Below, one piece after another: positions 18,502-27,945 of a DNA stretch of 52,585 nt (the first letter of the stretch is position 1; the number at the start of each line of letters is the position of its first letter). The stretch is from assembly GCA_003931895.1 (NCBI GenBank), contig RRZV01000074.1:1-52585 (forward strand), written 5' to 3'. Under the pieces are notes generated by a model. It worked only from the letters and a program-made list of their open reading frames with translations, ran no database searches and had not been told where the DNA came from. The translations under genes were made by a program, and so were the position numbers. The stretch comes from Mesohalobacter salilacus (GTDB lineage Bacteria; Bacteroidota; Bacteroidia; Flavobacteriales; Flavobacteriaceae).

Positions 18502-20610
18502 ATGAAACCAACCACCAACCACCCTGATTTTTTTGATTCTAAAGTGCTCGGTCATCCTGCTGGGCTTTTTGTGTTATTTTTTACCGAAATGTGGGAACGC
18601 TTTTCCTTTTATGGGATGCGTGTGCTTTTGGTCAATTTTCTAACCATGGCTGTAATAAGCTATAATCCTGGTTGGGAATGGGTGCCAGAAAACGCCACAG
18701 CCTTATTTGGAACCTACGCCATGTTGCTGTATATCACACCAATTCTCGGTGGTATCATTGCCGACAAGCTTACAGGCTATAATTGGGCAGTAGTCATTGG
18801 TTCTATCTTGATGACAGCTGGTCACGCAAGTATGGCAGTAGAAACGGAAGCTTCGCTTTACATTGGTTTAGGTCTTATCATAATTGGAACAGGGTTTTTT
18901 AAACCCAACATTACTTCGATTATTTCAGAAATGTATAAGTTTTTACCCGAGAAAAAAGATGGGGCTTATACCATTTTTTATATGGGTGTTAATGCTGGCG
19001 CATTCTTCGGAATGCTGCTGTGTGGTTATTTAGCTGAAAAATTAGGTTGGGCTTATGGTTTTGGCTTGGCTGGTGTGTTTATGCTTTTAGGAACACTTCA
19101 ATTTTGGTTGGCTAAACCTCTTTTTGGAAGTATTGGAGACGTGCCTAAAAAGCGAGAAATTGAAGAAGTAGAAGACAAACAAGAAGACTTATCTCAAGAC
19201 GAAAAAGACCAAATCAAACCAAATCCATTTACGACTTTAGATAAAGTTCTCATCGTTTTATCAGCCATTATCGGTTTAGGTTATGCAGTGAATGATCCTT
19301 TATCTAAAATTGCCAATTATGATATGTTTTCGTGGGCAGAAACAACTTCAATATCAGGCCAGTATGTGGTCGTTTTGATTGGGTTGGGTCTATTTTTATT
19401 TTTAGTGATTAGTAGAATTTTGCGCTACGCTGGGGTTGTTCGTGATCGGATGATAGCCTTTATCATTTTTGCCTTTTTTACCGTGTTTTTTTGGATGTCC
19501 TTTGAACAAGGCGCGTCATCCTTAATTATTTTTGCAAGAGATTTTGTAGACAGGACACTCAGTGGCGATGCTGCCATCGCTTATAATGTCATCAACACGG
19601 CTTTAACGGTTATTCCTCTTCTTATTATTACTTACGTTTTGTACATGTTGTCCAAACGGTCTTTTGCTAAAATACCAGGATCAAATATTGTTTTGGCGAT
19701 TACATTTATTGGGGTTTGGGCTCTAACCCTTTGGATGCTAAACAGAGACTGGAACACCAATGCTTATGAAGTTTCTTATCAAGCAGTTGAAAAACAAGTT
19801 GTAGAAGACGGCAAGCCTAAACTGAATGATAATGGCGAACCCGTTTATGAGTATATACCTATTTCAGAAAATTACCAAGTCCAATCTGGTGAAAAAGTTG
19901 TAGACAAAACCGTACGTTTGGCAGAAACCTATGAGTTAGAAGTTGGTCAGGAAATTCCTATGATTACCAAAGATAACGTGAATTCCACTTTTGGCTATCT
20001 TACGCCTGAAAAACTAAAAGACACAAGACTTAAAGCCGAGCAACTCAATACCGACAATAAAGTGATACAAGCAGAAGTGGTTGAGGTTTTAGACAATGAG
20101 ATTGAAATTCCAGTGTCTTGGTTTAGTATTCTGAATTCGTTTTTTATCATTGCTTTTGCATCTTTTTTCTCTAAGTGGTTTGATAGCAAATACAATCCGT
20201 CTGCAACGATGAAATACGGTCTTGGTTTAATTGTTATGGCAGTTGGTTTTGGGGTTTTAGCTTGGGGCTCACATGGACTTCAAGAAGGCATGAAAGTAGG
20301 TATGGTTTGGTTGATTTTGGCTTACTTATTTCATACTTTAGGTGAACTTTGCTCTTCACCAATTGGTCTATCTTACGTCAGTAAGTTAGTGCCTGCACGG
20401 ATGATCGCTTTGATGTTTGGAATGTGGTATTTGGCCATTGCCATTGGTAATAAACTCGCTGCGGTGCTCGGTGGTGAAATTGAAAACATCACCGAAGAAT
20501 ACTCATTATCAACGTTCTTTTTAATTTTTACCATTGTGCCAGCGGCTTTCGGTTTATTAATCATTTCACTTGGAAAAGTCGTCAATAAATTAATGCATGG
20601 GGTGAAGTAA
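18502..20610 (+). CDS. POT/PTR family peptide transporter (second copy, different insert)
   Basis: A 702-residue paralogue of the upstream transporter with the same N-terminal signature (FFTEMWERFSFYGMRVLL) and 'YMGVNAGAFFGMLLCGYLA'. It has an acidic cytoplasmic loop (REIEEVEDKQEDLSQDEKD, about residue 216) and a ~130-residue polar insert at about 415-545, in a different place from the insert of its neighbour, so the two genes are not a recent tandem duplication. The C-terminal helices contain 'HTLGELCSSPIGLSYVSKL', another conserved POT motif. It probably imports small peptides with a different range. Confidence 0.93.
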   Translation: MKPTTNHPDFFDSKVLGHPAGLFVLFFTEMWERFSFYGMRVLLVNFLTMAVISYNPGWEWVPENATALFGTYAMLLYITPILGGIIADKLTGYNWAVVIGSILMTAGHASMAVETEASLYIGLGLIIIGTGFFKPNITSIISEMYKFLPEKKDGAYTIFYMGVNAGAFFGMLLCGYLAEKLGWAYGFGLAGVFMLLGTLQFWLAKPLFGSIGDVPKKREIEEVEDKQEDLSQDEKDQIKPNPFTTLDKVLIVLSAIIGLGYAVNDPLSKIANYDMFSWAETTSISGQYVVVLIGLGLFLFLVISRILRYAGVVRDRMIAFIIFAFFTVFFWMSFEQGASSLIIFARDFVDRTLSGDAAIAYNVINTALTVIPLLIITYVLYMLSKRSFAKIPGSNIVLAITFIGVWALTLWMLNRDWNTNAYEVSYQAVEKQVVEDGKPKLNDNGEPVYEYIPISENYQVQSGEKVVDKTVRLAETYELEVGQEIPMITKDNVNSTFGYLTPEKLKDTRLKAEQLNTDNKVIQAEVVEVLDNEIEIPVSWFSILNSFFIIAFASFFSKWFDSKYNPSATMKYGLGLIVMAVGFGVLAWGSHGLQEGMKVGMVWLILAYLFHTLGELCSSPIGLSYVSKLVPARMIALMFGMWYLAIAIGNKLAAVLGGEIENITEEYSLSTFFLIFTIVPAAFGLLIISLGKVVNKLMHGVK

Positions 20611-20685
20611 AATATTGCTCAATTTGAGTTTTAATGATAATACAATCAAAAGCAAATGAATACGTTATAACTCTAAAACTCTTAT

Positions 20686-21231
20686 ATGTTTAAATCTATA
20701 ATTATTAGTATTTTCATAATGCTAAGCTTTGGTTTATCTGCTCAAGACATTGAATGGATGACTATGAACGAAGCTCTTGAGCAACAAGACAAAAAGCCCA
20801 AAAAAATCATGCTTTTTGTTTATGCCGAATGGTGTCACAACTGTCATAAAATGAATGAAAAAACTTTTGTCAATACTGATGTGGCAAAATACGTTAATGA
20901 TAATTTTTACGCAGTAAATTTTAATGGTGAAGGAACTGAAAAGGTCAATTACAAAGGATTTGAATATACCAATCCGAATTATGACCCCAATCGCAAAGGG
21001 CGAAACTACCAACACTTTTTTGCCGATGCCCTTCAAGTTACAGCTTACCCTACAATTGTATTTTTTGACGAAAACGGCGAAATCATTTCACCCGTAATGG
21101 GTTACAAATCTGCTGAGGATCTCGAAATTTATTTAAAAATGGTGGCAACTGATGATTACAAATCTGTCACCACCGCCAAAGCCTGGCAAGATTATCAACA
21201 AAATTTTAAGCCAGAATTTAAGGTGAATTAA
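20686..21231 (+). CDS. Exported thioredoxin-fold protein with WCHNC active site
   Basis: A 181-residue protein with a signal peptide (MFKSIIISIFIMLSFGLSAQ) and a thioredoxin-like domain of the DUF255/Thioredoxin_7 type. The redox motif is C50-H-N-C53 in 'YAEWCHNCHKM', and a cis-Pro segment 'VTAYPTIVFFDENGE' follows. It is likely a periplasmic disulfide reductase or isomerase. Its 3' end overlaps the convergent comEC gene by 14 bp. Confidence 0.88.
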   Translation: MFKSIIISIFIMLSFGLSAQDIEWMTMNEALEQQDKKPKKIMLFVYAEWCHNCHKMNEKTFVNTDVAKYVNDNFYAVNFNGEGTEKVNYKGFEYTNPNYDPNRKGRNYQHFFADALQVTAYPTIVFFDENGEIISPVMGYKSAEDLEIYLKMVATDDYKSVTTAKAWQDYQQNFKPEFKVN

Positions 21232-23236
21232 GGCTAAAACTACCACTTTTATAAGTGGAGTGAAAAGCTATGTCATGTTTTTTAGCTGTATACTCCCACC
21301 GTTCAACATAACTTTTATAATTGTTGCCATCAGCAATAATCTTTTTGGGTTTAATCGTTTTGATAAGCTTTTCTAGATGAATGTCAGGCGACTGACTTAA
21401 TATCAAAACATCAGATTTAGTTTCTTTCAAATAAACACCTGAACTGTCTATTACCGTCAAACGTAGTTTGCTAAATTTAAAACTATTTTTTAAAGGTTTA
21501 ATTTCAGTGATGTCAATTCGATTTATCAACTGATAATTATTTAGCAAATACGTGTCTGAAAGGTTGTCAGTTTTATCAGAAAAAATTTGAAGTTGTCTCC
21601 CTTGTTTGATGCCAATAAGACTTTGTCTATTTTGATGAAAAACAATCAACTCTGAATGTTTATCGATTTTAGAAACTTCTGAAACACTAACTACTGTAAA
21701 AGCCAAAAGCGAAACTAAAAACACAGTCACATAAGCTTTTTTAAATTCACGCATCATCAACATAAAACTCAGGACTAACACCAAAATTGTTACAAACATG
21801 GGTTTTGTAAAAAAGATGTTTTCGATAACAAAGCTTTTAAATTGAGAAAGCCAGTTGACATAATATACCAACAAGTCTAATAAAAAAACATAAACCTCAA
21901 CCAAAGGTGAAATTAAAGCCCCAACTAAAGCTAGAAGAATACAAGTCAAACCTCCGCCAATTAACACGCCTAAAAACGGTATAATAACGAGGTTCCCCAA
22001 TAAAAACAGACCTGGAAATTGATGAAAATAAAATAATTGAAAAGGCAGAACCCCAATTTGAGCCGCCAAACTCACGTAAGCCGTGTCCCAAAATAGCTTG
22101 GGGATTTTGTATCGCGGTTGGTAGAGTTTTGAAAATACAGGATACAACATCACAATGGCAAATACTGCAGCATAAGACAATTGAAATCCAACTTCAAATA
22201 AGAGTTGAGGTTTGTAAATCAGAAGCACTACTGCAGATAAACACAACATATTGATGCTGTTTGTTTTTCGTCTAAACATTTGTCCAAAAGCCAAAAACGA
22301 GAACATTGTTACAGCACGCATCACCGAAGGAGAAAATCCTGCCAGAGCAGCAAAACCCCAAAGGCTAAGAATGGTCAACAAAACTTTAAGCGGTCTTCCA
22401 TGCTTAAATCTTAGAACAGGTGAAAGGAGAAAATTGAGAATTAGAAAAACAATCCCCACATGCAGTCCAGAAACAGCCAAAATATGCACCACGCCAACAT
22501 CAGCAAATTCGTTATATGTTTCTCTATTAATCGCTTGTTTTTGGCCCAAGATCAAGGCTTGGATGAGCTCTAAGTGTTTGTCTCTAAAACCAGCATCTCG
22601 CAAAGCTGAGATTATTTTGAGCCGCCATTGACCGGCGTAAGTCGCTAAGCTAAAATAGGATTGAGTAGAAATTTCAAATTTATCTTCATAAACCACCGCG
22701 AACACATCACGGTTTTGCATAAAAGCGGCGTAATCAAAAGTCTGTGGATTTTTTGCATTATAAAATGGCTGAAGCGAGGACGACATTATGATTTTGTCGC
22801 CAAGATTTAATACTTTAGCTATAGAATCTTTAGAAACATTGAGTAAAATTTTGCCTTCGTAAAATTGATTTTCAATTTTCAAGTTGTCTAAAATGTATTT
22901 GTGGTTGTAAGCGTTTTCTCTCAAGACCTCACTAACATCAGCTTGAATAGCAAAGCTGTCTTGACTCTTAAAATCTAAATGCGTAAGATGATGTGGTTTA
23001 TTTTGAGGTAAATGGATATATGTGGTTAAGCTTCCTAAAAGAGCAAAAAGCACAACACTCGACCATAAAAAAAGTAATTTTTGATGCCAAATCCATCTAA
23101 AAATGACCAATAAAGTAACTAAACTTAATCCAAAAAAAGCAAATGTTTTGAATTGTAAATCAATAAAAAATCCCAAATAAATTCCACCAATAAAACCCAA
23201 ACACAATTTGATTAAGGTGAAATTGAGGAAACGCAT
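21218..23236 (-). CDS. comEC: ComEC/Rec2 family DNA-uptake channel protein with degenerate C-terminal domain
   Basis: A 672-residue membrane protein. N-terminal hydrophobic helices are followed by a DUF4131-like OB-fold region (~85-190), then the Competence domain (~230-510) with 'LILGQKQAINRETYNEFADVGVVHILAVSGLHVGIV', the ComEC hallmark, and about eight membrane helices. ComEC forms the inner-membrane channel for single-stranded DNA in natural transformation. In place of a full metallo-beta-lactamase domain with an HxHxDH motif, the last ~150 residues hold only a remnant (VLILSQSP ... IKPKKIIADGNNYKSY). It ends 8 bp from the NlpC/P60 gene start region and is probably co-transcribed with it. 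Confidence 0.9.
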   Translation of the reverse strand: MRFLNFTLIKLCLGFIGGIYLGFFIDLQFKTFAFFGLSLVTLLVIFRWIWHQKLLFLWSSVVLFALLGSLTTYIHLPQNKPHHLTHLDFKSQDSFAIQADVSEVLRENAYNHKYILDNLKIENQFYEGKILLNVSKDSIAKVLNLGDKIIMSSSLQPFYNAKNPQTFDYAAFMQNRDVFAVVYEDKFEISTQSYFSLATYAGQWRLKIISALRDAGFRDKHLELIQALILGQKQAINRETYNEFADVGVVHILAVSGLHVGIVFLILNFLLSPVLRFKHGRPLKVLLTILSLWGFAALAGFSPSVMRAVTMFSFLAFGQMFRRKTNSINMLCLSAVVLLIYKPQLLFEVGFQLSYAAVFAIVMLYPVFSKLYQPRYKIPKLFWDTAYVSLAAQIGVLPFQLFYFHQFPGLFLLGNLVIIPFLGVLIGGGLTCILLALVGALISPLVEVYVFLLDLLVYYVNWLSQFKSFVIENIFFTKPMFVTILVLVLSFMLMMREFKKAYVTVFLVSLLAFTVVSVSEVSKIDKHSELIVFHQNRQSLIGIKQGRQLQIFSDKTDNLSDTYLLNNYQLINRIDITEIKPLKNSFKFSKLRLTVIDSSGVYLKETKSDVLILSQSPDIHLEKLIKTIKPKKIIADGNNYKSYVERWEYTAKKHDIAFHSTYKSGSFSLNSP

Positions 23237-23244
23237 AACTCATT

Positions 23245-23721
23245 TTATAAGACTCGCTTCACAAATTTAAAACTTTTTTTCCAGTATTTTTGATTGAGAT
23301 TTGTTACAATAACGCCTTGACTTGTCGTAGAATGAATAAACCTGACATCGCGACCATCAGCTTTTATGACTAAACCGACGTGATTAATTCGGCCTCCTTT
23401 TCCAGGGGTTTTAAAAAACACTAAATCGCCTACTTTGGCTTTTTTGAGTCTTGTTTTTTTACCGATTTTAGACATGCTTTTTGAGGTTCTAGGCAATTCA
23501 ATACCATGTCTGTAAAATGCACGGTAAACTAAACCTGAACAATCCATGCCCGAAGAGTTGGTTCCGCCATATTTATAAGAGGTGCCTAAAAAACTTTTTG
23601 CATAAGTGCTGATTTGTTGGGCTTTTGTGTTTTGAGCTAAACGTTTTGAGCCACCACAGGAGGTGAGTGAAAAAATTAAAAAGATTATAAAACCTTTGAC
23701 AATTAAATTATATTTGACCAT
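23245..23721 (-). CDS. NlpC/P60 family cell-wall peptidase, lipoprotein
   Basis: A 158-residue protein with a lipoprotein signal (IIFLIFSLTSC, lipidated Cys22) and an NlpC/P60 domain. The catalytic Cys61 is in 'GMDCSGLVYRAF', His114 in 'INHVGLVI' and His130 in 'FIHSTTS'. The family cleaves gamma-D-Glu-diaminopimelate bonds in peptidoglycan peptides. It lies just upstream of comEC on the minus strand with 8 bp between them, and diverges from the hypothetical gene at 23763. Confidence 0.93.
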   Translation of the reverse strand: MVKYNLIVKGFIIFLIFSLTSCGGSKRLAQNTKAQQISTYAKSFLGTSYKYGGTNSSGMDCSGLVYRAFYRHGIELPRTSKSMSKIGKKTRLKKAKVGDLVFFKTPGKGGRINHVGLVIKADGRDVRFIHSTTSQGVIVTNLNQKYWKKSFKFVKRVL

Positions 23722-23762
23722 GACATTAATTATGGTTTTTTAAAAATAATCAAATATTTAAT

Positions 23763-24413
23763 ATGCACTATTTTTTGATACTTGTTTTTAGCCTTTGCAG
23801 TATAAAATCAATAAGTCAAAATGCTTCTAAATATAATGACTCTATTTACATTAACACTGTTTCTTCTAAAGAACTCAAATCAAAAATAAAAAAATATAAT
23901 AAAGGTGATTTTTACGATTTGACGTTTGTAAAACCAGAAACAAGTGAAGAAGCCATCAAACAAAATTTTACAACACTGCCCGTTGTGATAATTTACAACC
24001 CTAAAGGTCAAAAGCTTTGTAAAAGACGTTATTATAATGATTTGCCACCAAAAATAGATTTAGACTTTATAAAAGAAAATTTTAAACCCTGTTATAAGCA
24101 ATATAGAGAAGATAAAAATGGCGAAAAAATCCCAGAGTTAATTCCTTATAACCTAGACCAATTGCTAAGCAAAACAGAAGCTTTAACAAATAAAGAAAAG
24201 TTAAATCCAAAAAATTATTCGGTTATATTTCCTTGGAAAATTCAATTGACTTTGCCTTACAATAATAAAGTAAAAACTGACCTTAAGGCCTATTTTAAAA
24301 AAATACATAAAACCACAAAAAATAAAAATTTCAACCTTATTCGACTGAATCGCGATATCCAAAAGTCTTGGAGTTTTGGAGATAGTTTAAAGGTTAAACT
24401 GATAGTCAACTAA
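23763..24413 (+). CDS. Exported hypothetical protein
   Basis: A 216-residue basic protein with a signal peptide (MHYFLILVFSLCSIKSISQN). No named domain is recognised. A segment 'TTLPVVIIYNPKGQKLCKRRYY' resembles the cis-Pro strand of thioredoxin-like folds, but there is no CxxC motif, so this is only a hint. It converges on the T9SS gene downstream with a 4-bp overlap of the stops. Confidence 0.6.
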   Translation: MHYFLILVFSLCSIKSISQNASKYNDSIYINTVSSKELKSKIKKYNKGDFYDLTFVKPETSEEAIKQNFTTLPVVIIYNPKGQKLCKRRYYNDLPPKIDLDFIKENFKPCYKQYREDKNGEKIPELIPYNLDQLLSKTEALTNKEKLNPKNYSVIFPWKIQLTLPYNNKVKTDLKAYFKKIHKTTKNKNFNLIRLNRDIQKSWSFGDSLKVKLIVN

Positions 24414-26275
24414 CGTTTGAGTGTGATGTTTCCTGTATAAGTTTGTCCATCAATTTCTAATCTATACCAATAATCTTGAGAAGGTAAAGCTTTACCATTA
24501 AATGTTCCGTCCCATACAAACGGCGCCCTTGCGCCAGAGGCTATCAATTTCCCATAACGGTCAAAAACATAAATGCTGAATTCGTCAAAAAATCGGTCGG
24601 CTGGAATTCTAAAAAAATCATTAAAGCCATCACCATTTGGAGTAAAAAATTGAGGGATAACAAGGTGCGGAAACTCTATGACTTGAACCCCACAATCATT
24701 ACTTTGAATACTAATGTTGTAAAGACCACCAGAAACATTCTCAAAAACTGGAGAAGTTTGAAAATTTTGTCCATCAAGAGAAAAAGAAAAATCACCTTGG
24801 TTTTCTAATTCAATAACAATATCACGCCCAACACTTTTAATTTCACTAACAACTGCTGCCTCTAAAAATGAAACTTCAAATACTTTGGTAGAAGAACATC
24901 CATTTTCTGTAGTCCGCTCAACGCTAAAACTACCAGCTTCATCAACTTCAATTTGCGCAGTAGTCTCACCTGTTGACCATAAATAAGTCACATTTGGTAT
25001 TTCAGCATCTAAAATAATGGTATCACTTGGACATATTTCAATATTTACAGTGTCATTTTCTGGTGTGTTGTTTAAAGTAAAACTTACAGGTGTCCGCGTT
25101 GGATTGACGCAACTTCCTTCAATAGTAGTGCTTTCAGCATAGAATGTACCTTCATTTTCAGGTTCAAAATTAAAGCTATCTTCTAGCAACAAATTACCAC
25201 CAATCGGTGAGTCAAACCAATCAACACTTATATCTGGATTATTTTGCACTTCCAAAACAGCACTTTCGCCTTCACAAACTTCAACATCGCCTAAGCTTAC
25301 GGCCGGTATAAAATCTTGAACATTAATTTCAAAGACATTAGAAATACTATTACATAGATTATTATTGACATTAATTAGGTCTTCAGCAACTTTTACTCTA
25401 AAAAATTGAGTTGTGTTAATACTATTAAGTACTAATGTTTCTGAAGTCTCGCCAGGAATATCTGTCCAATTAACATTGTCATCACTTTGTTGCCATTGAT
25501 AAAAATGCGTATCGTAAACAGAAAAGTCAGGCACAGCAGTAAGTGTAAGACCAGCTATACTTTCATTTTCACAAATTTCAAGACTACCAGCATTGTCTTC
25601 ATCAAATATTTCAGTTAAATCCCCACAAGATTTAAAAGCAATATCGTCAATGGCTAAGTCGTTTCCACAGCCACCATCGCCATTGTTGAGCATTTTTAAG
25701 ATGACTGAAGTTTGCCCTGGAAGTGTTTCGAAAGTCACAGCAAATTGCTCCCAACTTGGGCTTGTTGTACCAGGAATATCGCCAGTACTGCCTTCGGCTA
25801 AAAGTGTCGTATCGGTTTCATCCCAAATTTGAAATCTAACATTTACAGGAATGCCTGTGCCAGGACAAGCGCCTGAAGAAGAGTCATAGACATTTACTAG
25901 AAATGCCGAAAATTCATAGGGATTATTTTCACATAAACCATTAATTGGGATTTGAAAAAATAAATCCGCATCAAAATCTGCATTTACAATTAAAGCTTTG
26001 CCATTAGCATCTCCAGAAGTGTTATCTGGAATATCATGAAAACTACCTAATTGCATCAAGTTTGACGAAATGGTATATTGACCATCTTGAGGTGCCTGAT
26101 TGACAAAAGTATATGTAGTCACTTCAGGGCCAAGTGGCGGACCATTGGTTATGCCTTGGCCAAAGTCTTCTTCAAATATAGCCTCTCCTGTACTCCCTGG
26201 ACAAAAATTGATTTGTGACCAACTGGTATACCCAAATGTAAAGACGAGTATACTAATTAAAAATCTTAATTTCAT
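24410..26275 (-). CDS. Secreted Ig-like protein with T9SS type B sorting domain
   Basis: A 621-residue protein with a signal peptide (MKLRFLISILVFTFGYTSWSQ). Residues ~25-215 form a beta-sandwich module with paired Cys (INGLCENNPYEFSAFLVNVYDSSSGACPG ... LKMLNNGDGGCGNDLAIDDIAFKSCG), of the carbohydrate-binding-like type often seen in such proteins. Three Ig-like modules follow (CENESIAGLTL, CEGESAVLEV, CPSDTIILDA ... YLWSTGETTAQIEV). The C-terminal ~85 residues are a type B sorting domain (FFTPNGDGFNDFF ... FSIYVFDRYGKLI ... DYWYRLEIDG). It is exported by T9SS to the surface or medium. It is monocistronic by position. Confidence 0.9.
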   Translation of the reverse strand: MKLRFLISILVFTFGYTSWSQINFCPGSTGEAIFEEDFGQGITNGPPLGPEVTTYTFVNQAPQDGQYTISSNLMQLGSFHDIPDNTSGDANGKALIVNADFDADLFFQIPINGLCENNPYEFSAFLVNVYDSSSGACPGTGIPVNVRFQIWDETDTTLLAEGSTGDIPGTTSPSWEQFAVTFETLPGQTSVILKMLNNGDGGCGNDLAIDDIAFKSCGDLTEIFDEDNAGSLEICENESIAGLTLTAVPDFSVYDTHFYQWQQSDDNVNWTDIPGETSETLVLNSINTTQFFRVKVAEDLINVNNNLCNSISNVFEINVQDFIPAVSLGDVEVCEGESAVLEVQNNPDISVDWFDSPIGGNLLLEDSFNFEPENEGTFYAESTTIEGSCVNPTRTPVSFTLNNTPENDTVNIEICPSDTIILDAEIPNVTYLWSTGETTAQIEVDEAGSFSVERTTENGCSSTKVFEVSFLEAAVVSEIKSVGRDIVIELENQGDFSFSLDGQNFQTSPVFENVSGGLYNISIQSNDCGVQVIEFPHLVIPQFFTPNGDGFNDFFRIPADRFFDEFSIYVFDRYGKLIASGARAPFVWDGTFNGKALPSQDYWYRLEIDGQTYTGNITLKR

Positions 26276-26384
26276 ATTATAATTAAATTTGCTAATCTAA
26301 TAAATATTAACCCTATAGTTATCACCTTTAACCATAGATTAAGCAATAGGTAAAATGAGAAAGTTTCAAAATAATAACTCAAAG

Positions 26385-26418
26385 TTTTCAAAAAGATTAT
26401 TGGCTTTATTTACATTTG
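26385..26418 (+). promoter_or_regulatory. Bacteroidota-type promoter of ndk
   Basis: A perfect -7 element TACATTTG (26411-26418, consensus TAnnTTTG) is preceded at 21 bp by a weak -33 element TTTTC (26385-26389). The ndk ATG follows 22 bp downstream. Confidence 0.6.
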
Positions 26419-26440
26419 CAAAAATTTTTAATTAAAAATT

Positions 26441-26860
26441 ATGTCAGGACAACGCACATTTACAATGATAAAACCCGATGCGGTTGAAAAAGGGTATACT
26501 GGAGCAATTTTACATCAGATTACAGAAGCTGGTTTTAAAATTGTTGCGATGAAACAAACCCAAATGACCTCTGAAGATGCTAAAACCTTTTATGCTATTC
26601 ACAAAGAACGTCCTTTTTTTGGCGAGTTGGTGGAATACATGACAGGTGGCCCCATTGTAGCAGCAATTCTAGAAAAAGATAATGCTGTTGAAGATTTTAG
26701 AGCACTTATCGGCGCTACCAATCCAGAAGATGCTGCAGAAGGCACTATTAGAAAAAAGTATGCAGAATCAATCAGCGCAAATGCTATTCACGGAAGTGAT
26801 AGTGATGATAATGCACAAATAGAAAGTGCTTTTCACTTTTCGGGTCGTGAGATGTTTTAA
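26441..26860 (+). CDS. ndk: Nucleoside diphosphate kinase
   Basis: A 139-residue protein of normal NDK length. Active-site His117 lies in 'ANAIHGSDS', which becomes phosphorylated during transfer of the gamma-phosphate from ATP to NDPs. Other family motifs are '[11 protein letters not shown]', '[18 protein letters not shown]' and '[14 protein letters not shown]'. It is cytoplasmic and balances NTP/dNTP pools. It has its own promoter (26385-26418) and terminator (26966-26993), so it is a single-gene unit. Confidence 0.98.
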   Translation: MSGQRTFTMIKPDAVEKGYTGAILHQITEAGFKIVAMKQTQMTSEDAKTFYAIHKERPFFGELVEYMTGGPIVAAILEKDNAVEDFRALIGATNPEDAAEGTIRKKYAESISANAIHGSDSDDNAQIESAFHFSGREMF

Positions 26861-26965
26861 ATCAACGATCTCACTTTTTAAAGCCCTTCTAAAAAGATCA
26901 AATCAGTCATTCTGAATTTATTTCAGAATCTTTATTTAAAACAATCTTAACCATATCAATTTCTT

Positions 26966-26993
26966 AAGTCAGTCTTTTTAGACTGACTTTTTT
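26966..26993 (+). terminator. Intrinsic terminator downstream of ndk
   Basis: A perfect 9-bp stem, AAGTCAGTC (26966-26974) and GACTGACTT (26981-26989), with a six-base loop and a T run. It lies about 105 bp after the ndk stop; the spacer between holds nothing else recognisable. Confidence 0.85.
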
Positions 26994-27014
26994 ATTTAAG
27001 GTTTTTATAAATGC

Positions 27015-27045
27015 TTGCCCAAAACAGCTACATTAATTAGATTTG
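27015..27045 (+). promoter_or_regulatory. Bacteroidota-type promoter of the crotonase gene
   Basis: A -33 TTG (27015-27017) and a perfect -7 TAGATTTG (27038-27045) are separated by 20 bp, directly after the ndk terminator and 37 bp before the ATG at 27083. It may drive the whole run through E2/E1. Confidence 0.65.
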
Positions 27046-27082
27046 ATTTTTCGAAAACGATTGAGAATTTAAACTTTTATTT

Positions 27083-27838
27083 ATGACTAAACCTTACGTA
27101 AAACACGATATCGATGAACATATTGGAATAATAGAATTTTTTCATCCCGCTCATAATTCTTTACCCAGTGATATCCTTTCAAAACTAGCTGAGACTATTA
27201 CGGAATTAGGTCAAAATGATGAGGTTTTGGTTATTGTTTTAAAGTCTGGCGGCAATCGCACGTTTTGTGCAGGAGCCAGTTTTAAAGAACTGGTGTCTAT
27301 TGAAGATGAAGCCACAGGCAAGCAATTTTTTAGCGGTTTTGCCAATGTCATCAATGCCATGCGGAAATGTCCAAAATTTATCATCGGTCGCATTCAAGGT
27401 AAAACTGTTGGAGGCGGTGTTGGTTTGGCTTCTGCTATGGACTATTGTTTAGCAACACAATATGCAGCTATAAAACTTAGCGAACTCAATTTAGGAATTG
27501 GCCCATTTGTAGTCGGTCCAGCCGTAGAACGCAAAATCGGCGTCAGTGGTATGTCTCAAATTGCTATAGATGCCAATACTTTTTTTAGTCCAGAATGGGC
27601 TAAGCAAAAAGGGCTATATGCCGATGTTTTTGAAACCACTGAAGCCTTAGACGATGCAGTAGAAGCTTTAGCAAAACAACTCTGCACCTACAATCCTGAA
27701 GCCGTAAAACATATGAAGCAAATGTTTTGGCGCGGCACCGAAGATTGGGACGAACTCTTGATGGAACGCGCGGAGATTAGTGGACGTTTGGTGTTGAGTA
27801 AATTTACGAAGGAGAAACTTGATTCCCATCGGAATTAG
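27083..27838 (+). CDS. Enoyl-CoA hydratase/isomerase family protein (crotonase fold)
   Basis: A 251-residue cytoplasmic protein with crotonase signatures: the CoA/oxyanion segment 'TFCAGASFKEL' and the second oxyanion loop 'IQGKTVGGGVGLASAMDYCLAT'. The usual catalytic Glu pair is not obvious: the 'SELNLGIGPFVVGPAVERKIG' region retains a Glu, but alignment is needed to place it. A role in acyl-CoA beta-oxidation or phenylacetate-type catabolism is likely, because the PaaY-like gene and a 2-oxoacid dehydrogenase follow. It is separated from them by an inserted four-helix-bundle cassette. Confidence 0.88.
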   Translation: MTKPYVKHDIDEHIGIIEFFHPAHNSLPSDILSKLAETITELGQNDEVLVIVLKSGGNRTFCAGASFKELVSIEDEATGKQFFSGFANVINAMRKCPKFIIGRIQGKTVGGGVGLASAMDYCLATQYAAIKLSELNLGIGPFVVGPAVERKIGVSGMSQIAIDANTFFSPEWAKQKGLYADVFETTEALDDAVEALAKQLCTYNPEAVKHMKQMFWRGTEDWDELLMERAEISGRLVLSKFTKEKLDSHRN

Positions 27839-27882
27839 CTGATAGCTTTTAGAAAAATGCAATTTAAATGAAAAGCAAATAT

Positions 27883-27914
27883 CAGAGGGTAGTTGAAAGT
27901 AATTAGTCGGTAGG
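27883..27914 (+). repeat. Left inverted repeat flanking the four-helix-bundle cassette
   Basis: This segment contains the words AGAGGGT (27885-27891 region) and AGTCGGTAG (27905-27913 region). Both words occur again in reverse complement at 28396-28420, on the far side of the 27946-28314 gene. The match is partial, not a perfect inverted repeat. Confidence 0.55.
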
Positions 27915-27945
27915 ACGTATTTTATTTATTGATAAATATAGAAAT

